From the NCBI GenBank assembly GCA_023431055.1, contig JAEYXX010000159.1:1-28954 (forward strand): a DNA stretch of 28,954 nucleotides, given 5' to 3'. Numbering within the stretch: the stretch's first letter is position 1; each line of letters begins with the position of its first letter. Position numbers and translations under genes: made by a program. Below the pieces are notes generated by a model, which was not told where the DNA came from, did not search any database, and saw only the letters and a list, made by a program, of their open reading frames with translations. Positions 1 to 7,295 of this stretch are shown here, piece after piece. The DNA is from Pseudomonadota bacterium. GTDB taxonomy: Bacteria > Pseudomonadota > Gammaproteobacteria > Pseudomonadales > Pseudomonadaceae.

Positions 1-213
1 TCGGTGAACAACCTCTACCACCGTCCTGCACAGAAACGGCAGATCGACCGTCAGCATTCACGGCTGTACCACGCGGTGATCGAGCGCCTGCCCGAGCAGG
101 CTCAGCGCGCCGCGCGCGACCATATCAACAGCATCCGCGACAACCTGCAGGAAATCGAACAGGAAGAGCAGCGCCTGGTGCGCGCGACCATGCGTCTGGA
201 GGGCTGGGCTTAG
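1..213 (+). CDS. GntR/FadR-family transcriptional regulator, C-terminal fragment (5' end outside window)
   Basis: Frame 1 is open from the first base to the TAG at 211-213, so this is probably the tail of a longer gene rather than a 69-residue protein starting at the GTG at position 4. The visible residues form two amphipathic helices with the pattern RQHSRLYHAVIERLPEQA, then a helix beginning RAARDHINSIRDNL, and end in MRLEGWA. This matches the last helices of the FCD ligand-binding domain of FadR-type GntR repressors, in which a His in the 'H..LY.A' helix usually binds a metal or ligand. The DNA-binding domain is not in the window, so the effector and target cannot be inferred. The gene converges on flgA with only about 21 bp between the stop codons and no obvious terminator. 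The family call is by pattern recall and is moderately secure. Confidence 0.7.
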   Translation, partial: SVNNLYHRPAQKRQIDRQHSRLYHAVIERLPEQAQRAARDHINSIRDNLQEIEQEEQRLVRATMRLEGWA

Positions 214-234
214 CGCAGTGGCGGCCGGCACTTT

Positions 235-1050
235 CTACCTGAAGGTGCTGGTCACCACCCCTTCTTCCACCACCAGCGCCTCGATCACCTTCTGGCTGCC
301 GAGGTTGCGCACGCGGATCACCTCGCCTTCGCGGCCATTGGCCAGCGCCTCGCCGGTGGCCGAGGCGGAAATGCCGTCCTGGCTGGCGATGATGGTGACC
401 TGCTGGCCGCGGCGAATCAGCAGCGGTGCGCTAAGCAGATTCGGCGCGATCATCTGGCCGGCGCGCACACGACGCTTGGCACCCTGGCCGACCACCTCGT
501 CGAGGCTGTTGTAGAAGCCGCGCGAGGCCTTGCCGATATTCACTTCCTGCAGTTGCAGCTGTTCGGCGCTGATGGTCTGGCCGCGCTCGATCACCCGCGC
601 GGCATGTACCACCGGCAGGAAGACGTTGGCCTGCACCAGGGCGGTGATGCTCCAGCCGGGGTTGTCCGGGCAGCTCAGTTCCAGGCGCTGGCGCGCCAGC
701 GCCGAAGGGTCGTTGCTGCTGACCGTCACGCTCGGTGCCTGGCTGCAGGCCGGCAGTCGTTCCGCGCTGCCCACCAGCGTGGTGTCGAGGCTGTGGCGCT
801 GGCCTTGCCATGCCTGGCGCTTGGCTTCCTCGGCGAGCCTCTGTTGCATGTGCGTGGCGATGGCCTGATCGATCTGGCTGGCGGCATCGGTCTGCGCGGC
901 GGTTGCATTGGCAGCCAAGGCAATGAAGAGGAAAAGCACCGATGCGCAGGCGGAAAAAGCCTTTCCGCTTTTCCCCCGGGGGACGCGGCGATGCGGAAAA
1001 AGGGCGACGCGATAGTCTTCGGTCGATCCAATAAAACCCTGAAAAATCAA
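235..1050 (-). CDS. flgA: FlgA, flagellar P-ring assembly chaperone
   Basis: Periplasmic chaperone that promotes polymerisation of FlgI into the P ring. The mature part has an N-terminal helical segment, a central region with two cysteines, and a C-terminal SAF-like half (ERGQTISAEQLQ, then VVGQGAKRRVRAGQMI, then IRRGQQVTIIA and a GREGEVIRVRN motif), which is diagnostic for FlgA. A hydrophobic signal segment (VLFLFIALAANATA) precedes the mature protein. The start is uncertain. The full frame opens at a TTG at 1050, with a GAGAG stretch about 10 bp upstream, but this gives an unusually long and basic leader. A GTG at 939 gives a more typical 234 residues and would widen the divergent promoter region to about 190 bp, but it leaves a signal peptide without a positive N-region. 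Divergent from flgB; no flgM or flgN follows it. Confidence 0.9.
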   Translation of the reverse strand: MIFQGFIGSTEDYRVALFPHRRVPRGKSGKAFSACASVLFLFIALAANATAAQTDAASQIDQAIATHMQQRLAEEAKRQAWQGQRHSLDTTLVGSAERLPACSQAPSVTVSSNDPSALARQRLELSCPDNPGWSITALVQANVFLPVVHAARVIERGQTISAEQLQLQEVNIGKASRGFYNSLDEVVGQGAKRRVRAGQMIAPNLLSAPLLIRRGQQVTIIASQDGISASATGEALANGREGEVIRVRNLGSQKVIEALVVEEGVVTSTFR

Positions 1051-1131
1051 TGTAGTACGGCTCTCTTATGGGTTGGGCACGCTTTGTGCTCAAGGCACCT
1101 GGGCACAACCTTGGGTGAAGGGTACCGGTGA
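1051..1131. promoter_or_regulatory. Divergent flgA / flgB promoter region
   Basis: This is the only non-coding stretch between flgA (minus) and flgB (plus), so promoters for both should lie here or extend into the 5' end of the flgA frame. In enteric-type loci this interval carries FlhDC-activated class II promoters. I could not identify a convincing FlhDC, sigma-28 or sigma-54 site by eye. A purine-rich stretch ending GGTGA just before the ATG at 1132 could serve as the flgB ribosome binding site. Confidence 0.45.
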
Positions 1132-1485
1132 ATGAGTATACGGATTGATGACGTGGTGGGCCTGCATTCGCGTGCGCTGGAACTGCGCATGCAGCGCAGC
1201 GAAATCCTCGCCGCCAACCTGGCGAACGAAGACACGCCGGGCTTTCTTGCTCGCGATATCGACTTTGCCGGCGAGATGCAGCGGCTCGATCCGCAGCAGG
1301 CGTTCAGCGCCAGCAGCGCCGACCTCAAATACCGCGTACCGACCCAGCCGTCGCAGGACGGCAACAGTGTCGAGCTGAGTGTGGAACAGGCCGCGTTCTC
1401 CAAGAACGCCATGGATTTCCAGACCAGCCTGACCTTTATCAGCATGAAATTCCGCGGCCTGAAACAGGCCATCGAGGGGCGCTGA
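1132..1485 (+). CDS. flgB: FlgB, flagellar proximal rod protein
   Basis: Proximal rod subunit joining the MS ring to the distal rod in the periplasm, exported by the flagellar type III apparatus without a cleaved signal. At 117 residues it is slightly shorter than typical FlgB (about 130-138). It carries the N-terminal rod signature EILAANLANEDTPGF at about residues 23-37 and the C-terminal helix ending FISMKFRGLKQAIEGR, which packs with the N-terminal helix in assembled rods. The ATG at 1132 is the first start and is preceded by purine-rich sequence. It is the first gene of the flgBCDEFGHIJKL unit, two bases upstream of flgC, so translation is probably coupled. Confidence 0.95.
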   Translation: MSIRIDDVVGLHSRALELRMQRSEILAANLANEDTPGFLARDIDFAGEMQRLDPQQAFSASSADLKYRVPTQPSQDGNSVELSVEQAAFSKNAMDFQTSLTFISMKFRGLKQAIEGR

Positions 1486-1487
1486 CC

Positions 1488-1916
1488 ATGGCTTTCGACT
1501 CCATCTACCGCATCGCCGGCTCGTCGATGAACGCGCAGACCGTGCGCCTGAACACCGTGGCCAGCAACCTGGCCAACGCCGACTCGGCTGCGGCCAGCGC
1601 CGAGGACGTGTACCAGGCGCGCAAGCCGGTGTTCGCCGCCGTCTACAACAACGACCAGCTGACCCGCAGCGCCGGCATGGGTGGCGCACACGTGCAGGTG
1701 CTCGATGTGGTCAGCGCCGGCCGCGAGCCGGTGCGCCGCTACGAGCCGGACAACCCGCTGGCCGATGACCAGGGTTACGTGTTCTACGCCGATATCGACC
1801 AGATCGAGGAGATGACCGACATGATGTCGGCCACCCGCAGCTTCGAGACCAGCGTCGAGGTGCTCAATCGCCTGAAAAGCATGCAGCAGGGCCTGCTCAA
1901 GCTCGGAGAATCCTGA
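1488..1916 (+). CDS. flgC: FlgC, flagellar proximal rod protein
   Basis: Proximal rod subunit. The 142 residues are close to the family's usual 134-147. The rod/hook signature is at residues about 22-33 (NTVASNLANADS), and the C-terminal helix includes MTDMMSATRSFETSVEVLNRLKSM, the pattern shared by the axial proteins. The central stretch YEPDNPLADDQGYV is highly characteristic of FlgC (PxxPxADxxGYV) and settles the identity against FlgB, FlgF or FlgG. The start ATG at 1488 follows the flgB stop by two bases, and the stop overlaps the flgD start by one base (TGATG), so flgB-flgC-flgD are tightly coupled. Confidence 0.96.
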   Translation: MAFDSIYRIAGSSMNAQTVRLNTVASNLANADSAAASAEDVYQARKPVFAAVYNNDQLTRSAGMGGAHVQVLDVVSAGREPVRRYEPDNPLADDQGYVFYADIDQIEEMTDMMSATRSFETSVEVLNRLKSMQQGLLKLGES

Positions 1917-2593
1917 TGGCCGCGGTCAGCAACAACAGCCAGAACACTTCCGCCTACGGCATCGACGAGGCGGTCAAGCAAGCGGTCAACGTCAGTGACG
2001 CGACCCAGCTGGAAAACAACTTCCTCACCCTGATGGTCGCGCAGATCCAGAATCAGGACCCGACCAAGCCGGTGGACAGCACCGAGTTTCTCAATCAGTT
2101 CGCCGCCATGAGCCAGGTCAAGAGCCTGGAAAACATGGCTTCGTTGAGCAAGAGCAACCTGGTGCTGCTGGACAATCTGCAGACCCTCACCGCCGCAGGC
2201 CTGGTCGGCCAGGAAGTGAAGGTCGCCGCCGGGCAGCTGGAGCTGGACGTGGACAAGGTCAGGGGCGAGATCAATCTCGAGCATGCCGCCGGCAAGCTGG
2301 CCCTGGTGGTCACCGACAGCAACGGCGTGAAGAAGGAGATCGACCTCGGCTCCCAGGCGCCGGGGCGCGTGCCCTTCGAGCTGGACCCCAAGGCCCTTGG
2401 TCTGGCGCCGGGCAGCTACAAAGTCGAGGTCAAGAGCGACAGTGGCGAGTACCCGAAGGTGGAGGTGGCTGGCCGCGTGACTCAGGTGCGCGTCAGTGCC
2501 GAGGGCCCGGTGCTGGAAGTCGTCGGCGTCGGCTCCGTGCCTTTCTACAACATCACCGAATTCGGCCAGACGCAGACCGCCGGTCTGCTCTGA
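1916..2593 (+). CDS. flgD: FlgD, hook-capping scaffold protein
   Basis: Cap at the tip of the growing hook that directs FlgE polymerisation and is later discarded. The 225 residues match the usual length. The N-terminal part has the hallmark NNFLTLMVAQIQNQDPTKPVD (about residues 34-54) followed by STEFLNQFAAMSQVKSLE, both strongly conserved in FlgD. The C-terminal half is a beta-rich region (FlgD Ig-like and tudor-like domains), ending with a PFYNITEFGQ motif. The ATG overlaps the flgC TGA, indicating translational coupling. After its stop at 2593, 36 non-coding bases precede flgE. Confidence 0.96.
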   Translation: MAAVSNNSQNTSAYGIDEAVKQAVNVSDATQLENNFLTLMVAQIQNQDPTKPVDSTEFLNQFAAMSQVKSLENMASLSKSNLVLLDNLQTLTAAGLVGQEVKVAAGQLELDVDKVRGEINLEHAAGKLALVVTDSNGVKKEIDLGSQAPGRVPFELDPKALGLAPGSYKVEVKSDSGEYPKVEVAGRVTQVRVSAEGPVLEVVGVGSVPFYNITEFGQTQTAGLL

Positions 2594-2629
2594 ACCCTCC
2601 TACTCGTTCAATTCAAAGGTCCAGTCGCC

Positions 2630-3817
2630 ATGAGTTTCAACATCGCCATGACCGGCCTCAGCGCCGTCAACGAACAGCTCAATACCATCAGCCACAACAT
2701 CGCCAACGCCGGCACCACCGGCTTCAAGTCGTCGCGCACCGAGTTCGGCAGCATCTATGCCGACAGCCAGGCGATGGGCGTGGAGGTGCTGGCCACCACC
2801 CAGAGCATCAGCCAGGGCGGTTCTCTGGTGACCACCGGGCGTAGCCTCGACCTGGCCATTTCCGGCGGCGGCTTCTTCGTCACCCGCGGCAGCAATGGTG
2901 ACGTCAGTTATACCCGTGCCGGCGTGTTCGGCGCCGACAAGGACAACAATATCGTCAATGCCGCCGGGCAGACCCTGCAGGGCTATCCGGTGGACGCCGC
3001 CGGTAACCTGCAGGTCGGCGCCATGGGCGATCTGCAACTGCAGAACGCCAACCTGCCGGCGCGTGCTACCGACAGCTTGGCCTTCGTCATGAACCTGGAT
3101 TCCAACCAGGCTGTACCAGCCGCTGCGCCGTTCGACCCTGCGGATGTGAACACCTACAACTCCACTTACACCACCAAGGTATTTGACTCCCAGGGCAAGG
3201 AACACACCCTGACCCAGTACTTCGTGAAGACCGCCGATAACGCCTGGGAGGCCCATTACTACGCGGATGGAGCCGCAGTCGCCGGCCCGCAGGCGCTGAC
3301 CTTCGGTACCAACGGCAGCCTCACCGCACCGGTCGGTCCGGTCAACGTCGGTTTCGCCCTGCCGGGTGTGGATCCGATGGCCATCGCCATCGACTACAGC
3401 AACTCCAGCCAGTACGGCTCCGACTTCGTCGTCACCAGCAACCGCGCCAGCGGTTACGCGGCCGGCGAGCAGACCGGCCTGTCGGTAGAGAAGGACGGCA
3501 TGGTCTACGCCAACTACAGCAACGGCCAACGCATGTTGCAGGGCCAGGTGGCGCTGGCCACCTTCGCCAATGCCGGTGGCCTGAAGAACATCAGCGGCAC
3601 CGCCTGGGTGGAGACCGCCGATTCCGGCGCTGCGCTGATCGGCGTGCCCGGTGTGGGCCCGTTCGGCGCGCTGGTGGCTGGCTCGCTGGAGAACTCCAAC
3701 GTCGACCTGACCCAGCAACTGGTCGGGCTGATGGAGGGCCAGCGTAACTACCAGGCCAACACCAAGGTGTTGACCACCAACAAGGAACTCACCCAAGTGC
3801 TGTTCGGCGCGATCTGA
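2630..3817 (+). CDS. flgE: FlgE, flagellar hook protein
   Basis: Structural subunit of the hook, the universal joint between rod and filament. The 395 residues are close to the enteric length (about 402); many polar flagellar hooks are longer. The N-terminal axial signature is at about residues 7-33 (GLSAVNEQLNTISHNIANAG then TTGFKSSRTEFG). The middle contains the hook D1 and D2 domains, with SLDLAISGGGFFV and KVFDSQGKEHTLTQYF, both typical of FlgE. The C-terminus has SNVDLTQQLVGLMEGQRNYQ and ANTKVLTTNKE. The ATG at 2630 is the first Met with the axial signature correctly placed. It lies downstream of its capping protein flgD and 9 bp upstream of flgF. Confidence 0.97.
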   Translation: MSFNIAMTGLSAVNEQLNTISHNIANAGTTGFKSSRTEFGSIYADSQAMGVEVLATTQSISQGGSLVTTGRSLDLAISGGGFFVTRGSNGDVSYTRAGVFGADKDNNIVNAAGQTLQGYPVDAAGNLQVGAMGDLQLQNANLPARATDSLAFVMNLDSNQAVPAAAPFDPADVNTYNSTYTTKVFDSQGKEHTLTQYFVKTADNAWEAHYYADGAAVAGPQALTFGTNGSLTAPVGPVNVGFALPGVDPMAIAIDYSNSSQYGSDFVVTSNRASGYAAGEQTGLSVEKDGMVYANYSNGQRMLQGQVALATFANAGGLKNISGTAWVETADSGAALIGVPGVGPFGALVAGSLENSNVDLTQQLVGLMEGQRNYQANTKVLTTNKELTQVLFGAI

Positions 3818-3826
3818 GGCTGACTC

Positions 3827-4558
3827 ATGGACCGTCTCGGCTACACCGCAATGACCGCCGCCAGCCGCACCATGAGTTCGCTCACGGTGCGCGCCAACAA
3901 CCTGGCCAACGTCAACACCCCCGGCTTCCGTGCCGATCTGGAACAGGCCCAGGCCGTCGCCGTGGAAGGCTACGGCTACGACAGCCGGCACCTGGCGCGG
4001 GTGAAGAACAACGGCGTCAACCTGGCCCCCGGTGCCTTGATGGCCACCGGTCGTGACCTCGACGTGGCGATCCAGGGCCGTGGTCTGTTCGCCGTCGAGG
4101 GTGATGGTGGCGCTGAGCGTTATACGCGCAATGGCGCACTGCAGGTCGATGCCGACCTGCGCCTGACCCTGAACGGCCGCGCCGTGCTGGGCGAGGGCGG
4201 CCCCATCGTGCTGCCGGAGTACGACAGCCTGCATGTCGGTCGTGACGGTACCGTTTCGGTGATCCCGCGTGGCGACTTCGTTACCGCGGAGGTCGATCGT
4301 ATTCGCGTGGTGGACGTCGATGCCGCCGATCTGACCAAGGACGCCAGCGGCCTGCTGGTGCGCACCGACGGCCAGCCGGCCGAAGACATGGAAGCGCCGG
4401 TGCTGGTTTCCGGTTATCTGGAGGCGAGCAACGTCGGCGCCATCGACCAACTGGTGGCCACCATGAGCCTGAATCGCCTGTTCGAGACCCAGGTAAAGAT
4501 GATGAAGGCCGCCGAGGACCTGTCCGAAGCCGGCAACCGGATGATCCGCGGCAGTTGA
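3827..4558 (+). CDS. flgF: FlgF, flagellar proximal rod protein
   Basis: Rod subunit at the proximal/distal rod transition. The 243 residues are in the FlgF range (about 245-251). Residues 1-40 read MDRLGYTAMTAASRTM then VRANNLANVNTPGFRADLEQ, the FlgF form of the axial motif. The central LDVAIQGRGLFAVEG segment is shared with FlgE and FlgG. The C-terminus has YLEASNVGAIDQLVATMSLN followed by RLFETQVKMMKAAEDLSE, with the Met-rich VKMMKAAED ending being FlgF-specific. It follows flgE by 9 bp. It is separated from flgG by 175 bp of repeats, the only large gap inside the operon. Confidence 0.96.
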   Translation: MDRLGYTAMTAASRTMSSLTVRANNLANVNTPGFRADLEQAQAVAVEGYGYDSRHLARVKNNGVNLAPGALMATGRDLDVAIQGRGLFAVEGDGGAERYTRNGALQVDADLRLTLNGRAVLGEGGPIVLPEYDSLHVGRDGTVSVIPRGDFVTAEVDRIRVVDVDAADLTKDASGLLVRTDGQPAEDMEAPVLVSGYLEASNVGAIDQLVATMSLNRLFETQVKMMKAAEDLSEAGNRMIRGS

Positions 4559-4569
4559 TGGTGACGGCC

Positions 4570-4649
4570 GTAGGGTGGGCTTTAGCCCACCTGGCTCGCT
4601 GCAATGGTGGGCTGAAGCCCACCCTACCTGGCAACGCGGCCCACCCTAC
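4570..4649. repeat. REP-like inverted repeat cluster, family A (GTAGGGTGGGC type)
   Basis: Two imperfect palindromes face each other. GTAGGGTGGGCTTTAGCCCA at 4570-4589 can fold on itself (GGTGGGCT/AGCCCACC, running to 4591). GGTGGGCTGAAGCCCACC at 4606-4623, followed by CTAC, is its inverted partner. A third, partial copy (GCGGCCCACCCTAC) ends at 4649. Short GC-rich units with a GTAG head in opposite orientation are the architecture of REP/BIME elements spread by RAYT transposases in gamma-proteobacteria. They sit between the flgF stop and flgG, and their hairpins may modulate mRNA stability between rod genes. Confidence 0.8.
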
Positions 4650-4668
4650 GGGTGACGAGAAACGACGA

Positions 4669-4719
4669 GTAGCCCGGATGCAATCCGGGAACAATTTCCC
4701 CGGATTTCATCCGGGCTAC
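4669..4719. repeat. REP-like inverted repeat pair, family B (GTAGCCCGGAT type)
   Basis: GTAGCCCGGATGCAATCCGG begins at 4669, and its inverted partner CCGGATTTCATCCGGGCTAC ends at 4719. They are separated by about ten AT-rich bases. Each half forms a small hairpin (CCCGGAT/ATCCGGG), and the two halves also pair with each other over about 20 bp. The right end stops only one base before the flgG Shine-Dalgarno (GAGGAG, 4721-4726). It is a second REP family immediately next to family A. I recall the GTAGCCCGGAT unit as a widespread dispersed repeat in Pseudomonas and related genomes. Confidence 0.82.
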
Positions 4720-4733
4720 AGAGGAGACACGAC

Positions 4734-5519
4734 ATGAGTTCCGCACTTTGGGTCAGCAAGACCGGCCTGGCCGCCCAGGACAAGGCCATGAGCGCCGTGG
4801 CCAACAACCTGGCCAACGTCAACACCAACGGCTTCAAAAGCGACCGCGTGGTGTTCGAGGACCTGTTCTACGCCATCGAACTGCAGCCGGGCGCCCAGGC
4901 CGATCAGGTCAACACCGTGCCCTCCGGCATCCAGCTCGGTAGCGGCGTGCGCGTGGCCGGCACGCAGAAGGTGTTCACCGAGGGCAGCATCCAGACCACC
5001 GGCCAGCCGATGGACCTGGCGATCATCGGTGCCGGCTTCTTCCAGGTGGAAGCGCCCAACGGCGATATCTACTACACCGAGAACGGCCAGCTGCAGCTCA
5101 ATGCCGAAGGCATGATCGTCAACTCCCAGGGCCTGCCCCTGACGCCGGCCATCGAAGTTCCGGCCGGCAGTAGCCGTTTCACCGTGGGCAGCGACGGCAT
5201 CGTCACCGCGGTGCTGGCCGGCGACACCCTGCCGTCGGAGCTGGGCCAGATCACCCTGGTCAACTTCACCAACCCGGGCGGCCTCGAAGCCCTCGGTGGC
5301 AACCTCTATCGCGAGACCGTGGCCAGCGGCGAGCCGGTCGAAGGCGTGCCGGGCGAGGAGGGTCTGGGCACTCTCAAGCAGGGCGTGCTGGAAGGCTCCA
5401 ACGTGCAGGTGGTCGAGGCCATGGTCAACATGATCTCCATCCAGCGCGCCTACGAGGCCAACGCCAAGGTGCTCGACGCCGCGTCGGGCATGCAGCAGTT
5501 CCTCAACCAGACCGTGTGA
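4734..5519 (+). CDS. flgG: FlgG, flagellar distal rod protein
   Basis: Major subunit of the distal rod, running through the P and L rings. Its 261 residues match the family length (260-262) exactly. It begins with SALWVSKTGLAAQDKAMSAV, then NNLANVNTNGFKSDR, contains the FEDLFYAIELQPGAQ segment typical of FlgG, and PMDLAIIGAGFFQVE. It ends SNVQVVEAMVNMISIQRAYE then ANAKVLDAASGMQQFLNQ. The start at 4734 has a strong ribosome binding site (GAGGAG, 8 bp upstream), which may compensate for weak coupling to flgF across the REP cluster. The stop overlaps a possible GTG of flgH. Confidence 0.97.
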   Translation: MSSALWVSKTGLAAQDKAMSAVANNLANVNTNGFKSDRVVFEDLFYAIELQPGAQADQVNTVPSGIQLGSGVRVAGTQKVFTEGSIQTTGQPMDLAIIGAGFFQVEAPNGDIYYTENGQLQLNAEGMIVNSQGLPLTPAIEVPAGSSRFTVGSDGIVTAVLAGDTLPSELGQITLVNFTNPGGLEALGGNLYRETVASGEPVEGVPGEEGLGTLKQGVLEGSNVQVVEAMVNMISIQRAYEANAKVLDAASGMQQFLNQTV

Positions 5520-5524
5520 TCGCC

Positions 5525-6187
5525 ATGACCCGCCTGCTTCCGTTCGTTCTGCTGCTGGTCCTCGGCGGCTGCGCCAGCTTCAACGAGATGCTGCCCGACG
5601 AGGACTCCAGCCACTACGAGCCGCTGGCGCTGGACTACAGCGTGCCGCCGACCACCAGTGGCGGGCTGTTCCGCAGTGGCTACAGCGGCTCGCTGATCGG
5701 CGACAAGCGCGCAGTGCGGGTCGGAGACATCCTCACCGTGGTGCTCGACGAGTCCACCCAGTCGAGCAAGAGTGCCGGCACCAGCTTCGGCAAGAAGTCC
5801 GGGGTTTCCGTTGGCATACCCACCGTGCTGGGCAAGACCTACGACCGCCTGGAAAGCTCCGCCGAGGCCGAGCGTGATTTCAATGGCTCGGCGCGCAGCT
5901 CGCAGCAGAACACCCTGCGCGGTTCCATCGCCGTGACCGTGCATCAGGTGCTGCCCAACGGCACCCTGCTGATCAAGGGTGAGAAGGCCCTGCGCCTGAA
6001 CCAGGGTGACGAGTACATCCGCCTGGTCGGCCTGGTGCGCATGGACGATATCAACCGCGCCAACCAGGTGTCCTCGCAGAACGTGGCCAACGCGCGCATC
6101 TCCTACGCCGGCCGCGGCGTGCTCAACGACAGCAACTCGGCTGGCTGGCTGACGCGCTTCTTCACCAGCCCGCTGTTCCCGCTCTAA
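5525..6187 (+). CDS. flgH: FlgH, flagellar L-ring lipoprotein
   Basis: Outer-membrane lipoprotein forming the L ring, the bushing around the distal rod. From the ATG at 5525 the protein begins MTRLLPFVLLLVLGGCASF, a textbook lipoprotein signal with the lipobox LGGC and the lipidated Cys at residue 16. A GTG at 5516 is in frame and overlaps the flgG stop but would only add three residues, so the ATG is preferred (220 aa). Conserved FlgH parts include DKRAVRVGDILTVVLDESTQ (near residue 60), the region NTLRGSIAVTVHQVLPNGTL, and VRMDDINRANQVSSQNVANA near the C-terminus. It lies between flgG and flgI, as in every canonical flg operon. Confidence 0.96.
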   Translation: MTRLLPFVLLLVLGGCASFNEMLPDEDSSHYEPLALDYSVPPTTSGGLFRSGYSGSLIGDKRAVRVGDILTVVLDESTQSSKSAGTSFGKKSGVSVGIPTVLGKTYDRLESSAEAERDFNGSARSSQQNTLRGSIAVTVHQVLPNGTLLIKGEKALRLNQGDEYIRLVGLVRMDDINRANQVSSQNVANARISYAGRGVLNDSNSAGWLTRFFTSPLFPL

Positions 6188-6197
6188 GGCCCAGACC

Positions 6198-7292
6198 ATG
6201 ATCAAACGTATGCTCGTTGCTTGCGCCCTGTACTGGCCGTTGACCGCCAAGGCTGTACCGCTGATGGATCTGGTGGATATCGAAGGCATTCGCGGCAACC
6301 AGCTGATCGGCTATGGTCTGGTGGTCGGCCTCGACGGCACCGGCGACAAGAACCAGGTGCGCTTCACCAGCCAGTCGGTCGCCAACATGATCAAGCAGTT
6401 CGGCATCAACCTGCCGCCGAACGTCGATCCCAAGCTGAAGAACGTCGCGGCAGTCACCGTGACCGCGGAAATTCCGCCGTCCTACAGCCCCGGACAAACC
6501 GTCGACGTTACCGTCGCCTCGCTGGGCGATGCCAAGAGCCTGCGCGGCGGCCAGCTGCTGATGACCCCGCTGCAGGGCGTTGACGGCGAAACCTATGCCC
6601 TGGCCCAGGGCGCCATCGTCGTTGGCGGTTTGAATGCCAGCGGCCAGAGCGGCTCCAGCGTGGCGATCAACTCGGCCAACAGCGGCCGCGTGCCCAATGG
6701 CGCCACGGTCGAGCGGATGATCCCCAGCGATTTCAGCGAGCGTGCCGAAGTCATGCTCAACCTGCGCCAGCCCAGCTTCCAGACCGCCGCCAAGGTGGTC
6801 GAGGCGGTCAACGGTCGCTTCGGCAGCGGCACCGCCAGCGCGCTGAATTCGACCAAGATTTCCATCCGCGCACCCATCACCAGCACCCAGCGTATCGGCT
6901 TCATGGCCATGCTCGAGGGGCTGGAAGTGGAAGAAGGCCGCGAGCGACCCAAGGTGGTGTTCAACAGCCGCACCGGTACCGTGGTGGTCGGCCAGGGCGT
7001 GCGGGTCAAGGCCGCCGCTGTGGCTCACGGCACGCTCACCGTGACCATCAGCGAGAACCCGCAGGTCAGCCAGCCCAATGCCTTCTCCGGCGGCCAGACA
7101 GCCGTTGTGCCGCGCTCTGACGTCGCCGTCAGCCAGGACAAGAACGCCATGTTCAAGTGGCCCGACGGCGCCAGCCTGGACAGCATCATCAACACCGTGA
7201 ACAGCCTCGGCGCCACCCCGGACGATGTCATGAGCATCCTCCAGGCGCTGGAACAGGCCGGTGCCCTCAACGCTGAACTGATCGTGATCTGA
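6198..7292 (+). CDS. flgI: FlgI, flagellar P-ring protein
   Basis: Periplasmic P-ring subunit, assembled around the rod in the peptidoglycan layer with help from FlgA. The 364 residues match the family (about 365-370). A Sec signal peptide is visible (MIKRMLVACALYWPLTAKA, cleavage near residue 19-20). The mature N-terminus has DLVDIEGIRGNQLIGYGLVV then GLDGTGDKN, nearly invariant in FlgI. Further signatures are RGGQLLMTPLQGVDG, NGATVERMIP, FNSRTGTVVVGQGVRV and a C-terminus ending SILQALEQAGALNAELIVI. It starts 10 bp after flgH and ends 3 bp before flgJ. Confidence 0.97.
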   Translation: MIKRMLVACALYWPLTAKAVPLMDLVDIEGIRGNQLIGYGLVVGLDGTGDKNQVRFTSQSVANMIKQFGINLPPNVDPKLKNVAAVTVTAEIPPSYSPGQTVDVTVASLGDAKSLRGGQLLMTPLQGVDGETYALAQGAIVVGGLNASGQSGSSVAINSANSGRVPNGATVERMIPSDFSERAEVMLNLRQPSFQTAAKVVEAVNGRFGSGTASALNSTKISIRAPITSTQRIGFMAMLEGLEVEEGRERPKVVFNSRTGTVVVGQGVRVKAAAVAHGTLTVTISENPQVSQPNAFSGGQTAVVPRSDVAVSQDKNAMFKWPDGASLDSIINTVNSLGATPDDVMSILQALEQAGALNAELIVI

Positions 7293-7295
7293 GCC

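Noticed and set aside
4..213. A small complete gene starting at the GTG at position 4.
   Set aside because: The frame is open to the window edge and the residues match the end of an FCD-domain regulator, so it is a truncated larger gene.
2600..4450. A 616-codon minus-strand open frame antisense to flgE and flgF.
   Set aside because: Same reason: a composition-driven shadow with no recognisable motif and no ribosome site judged meaningful.
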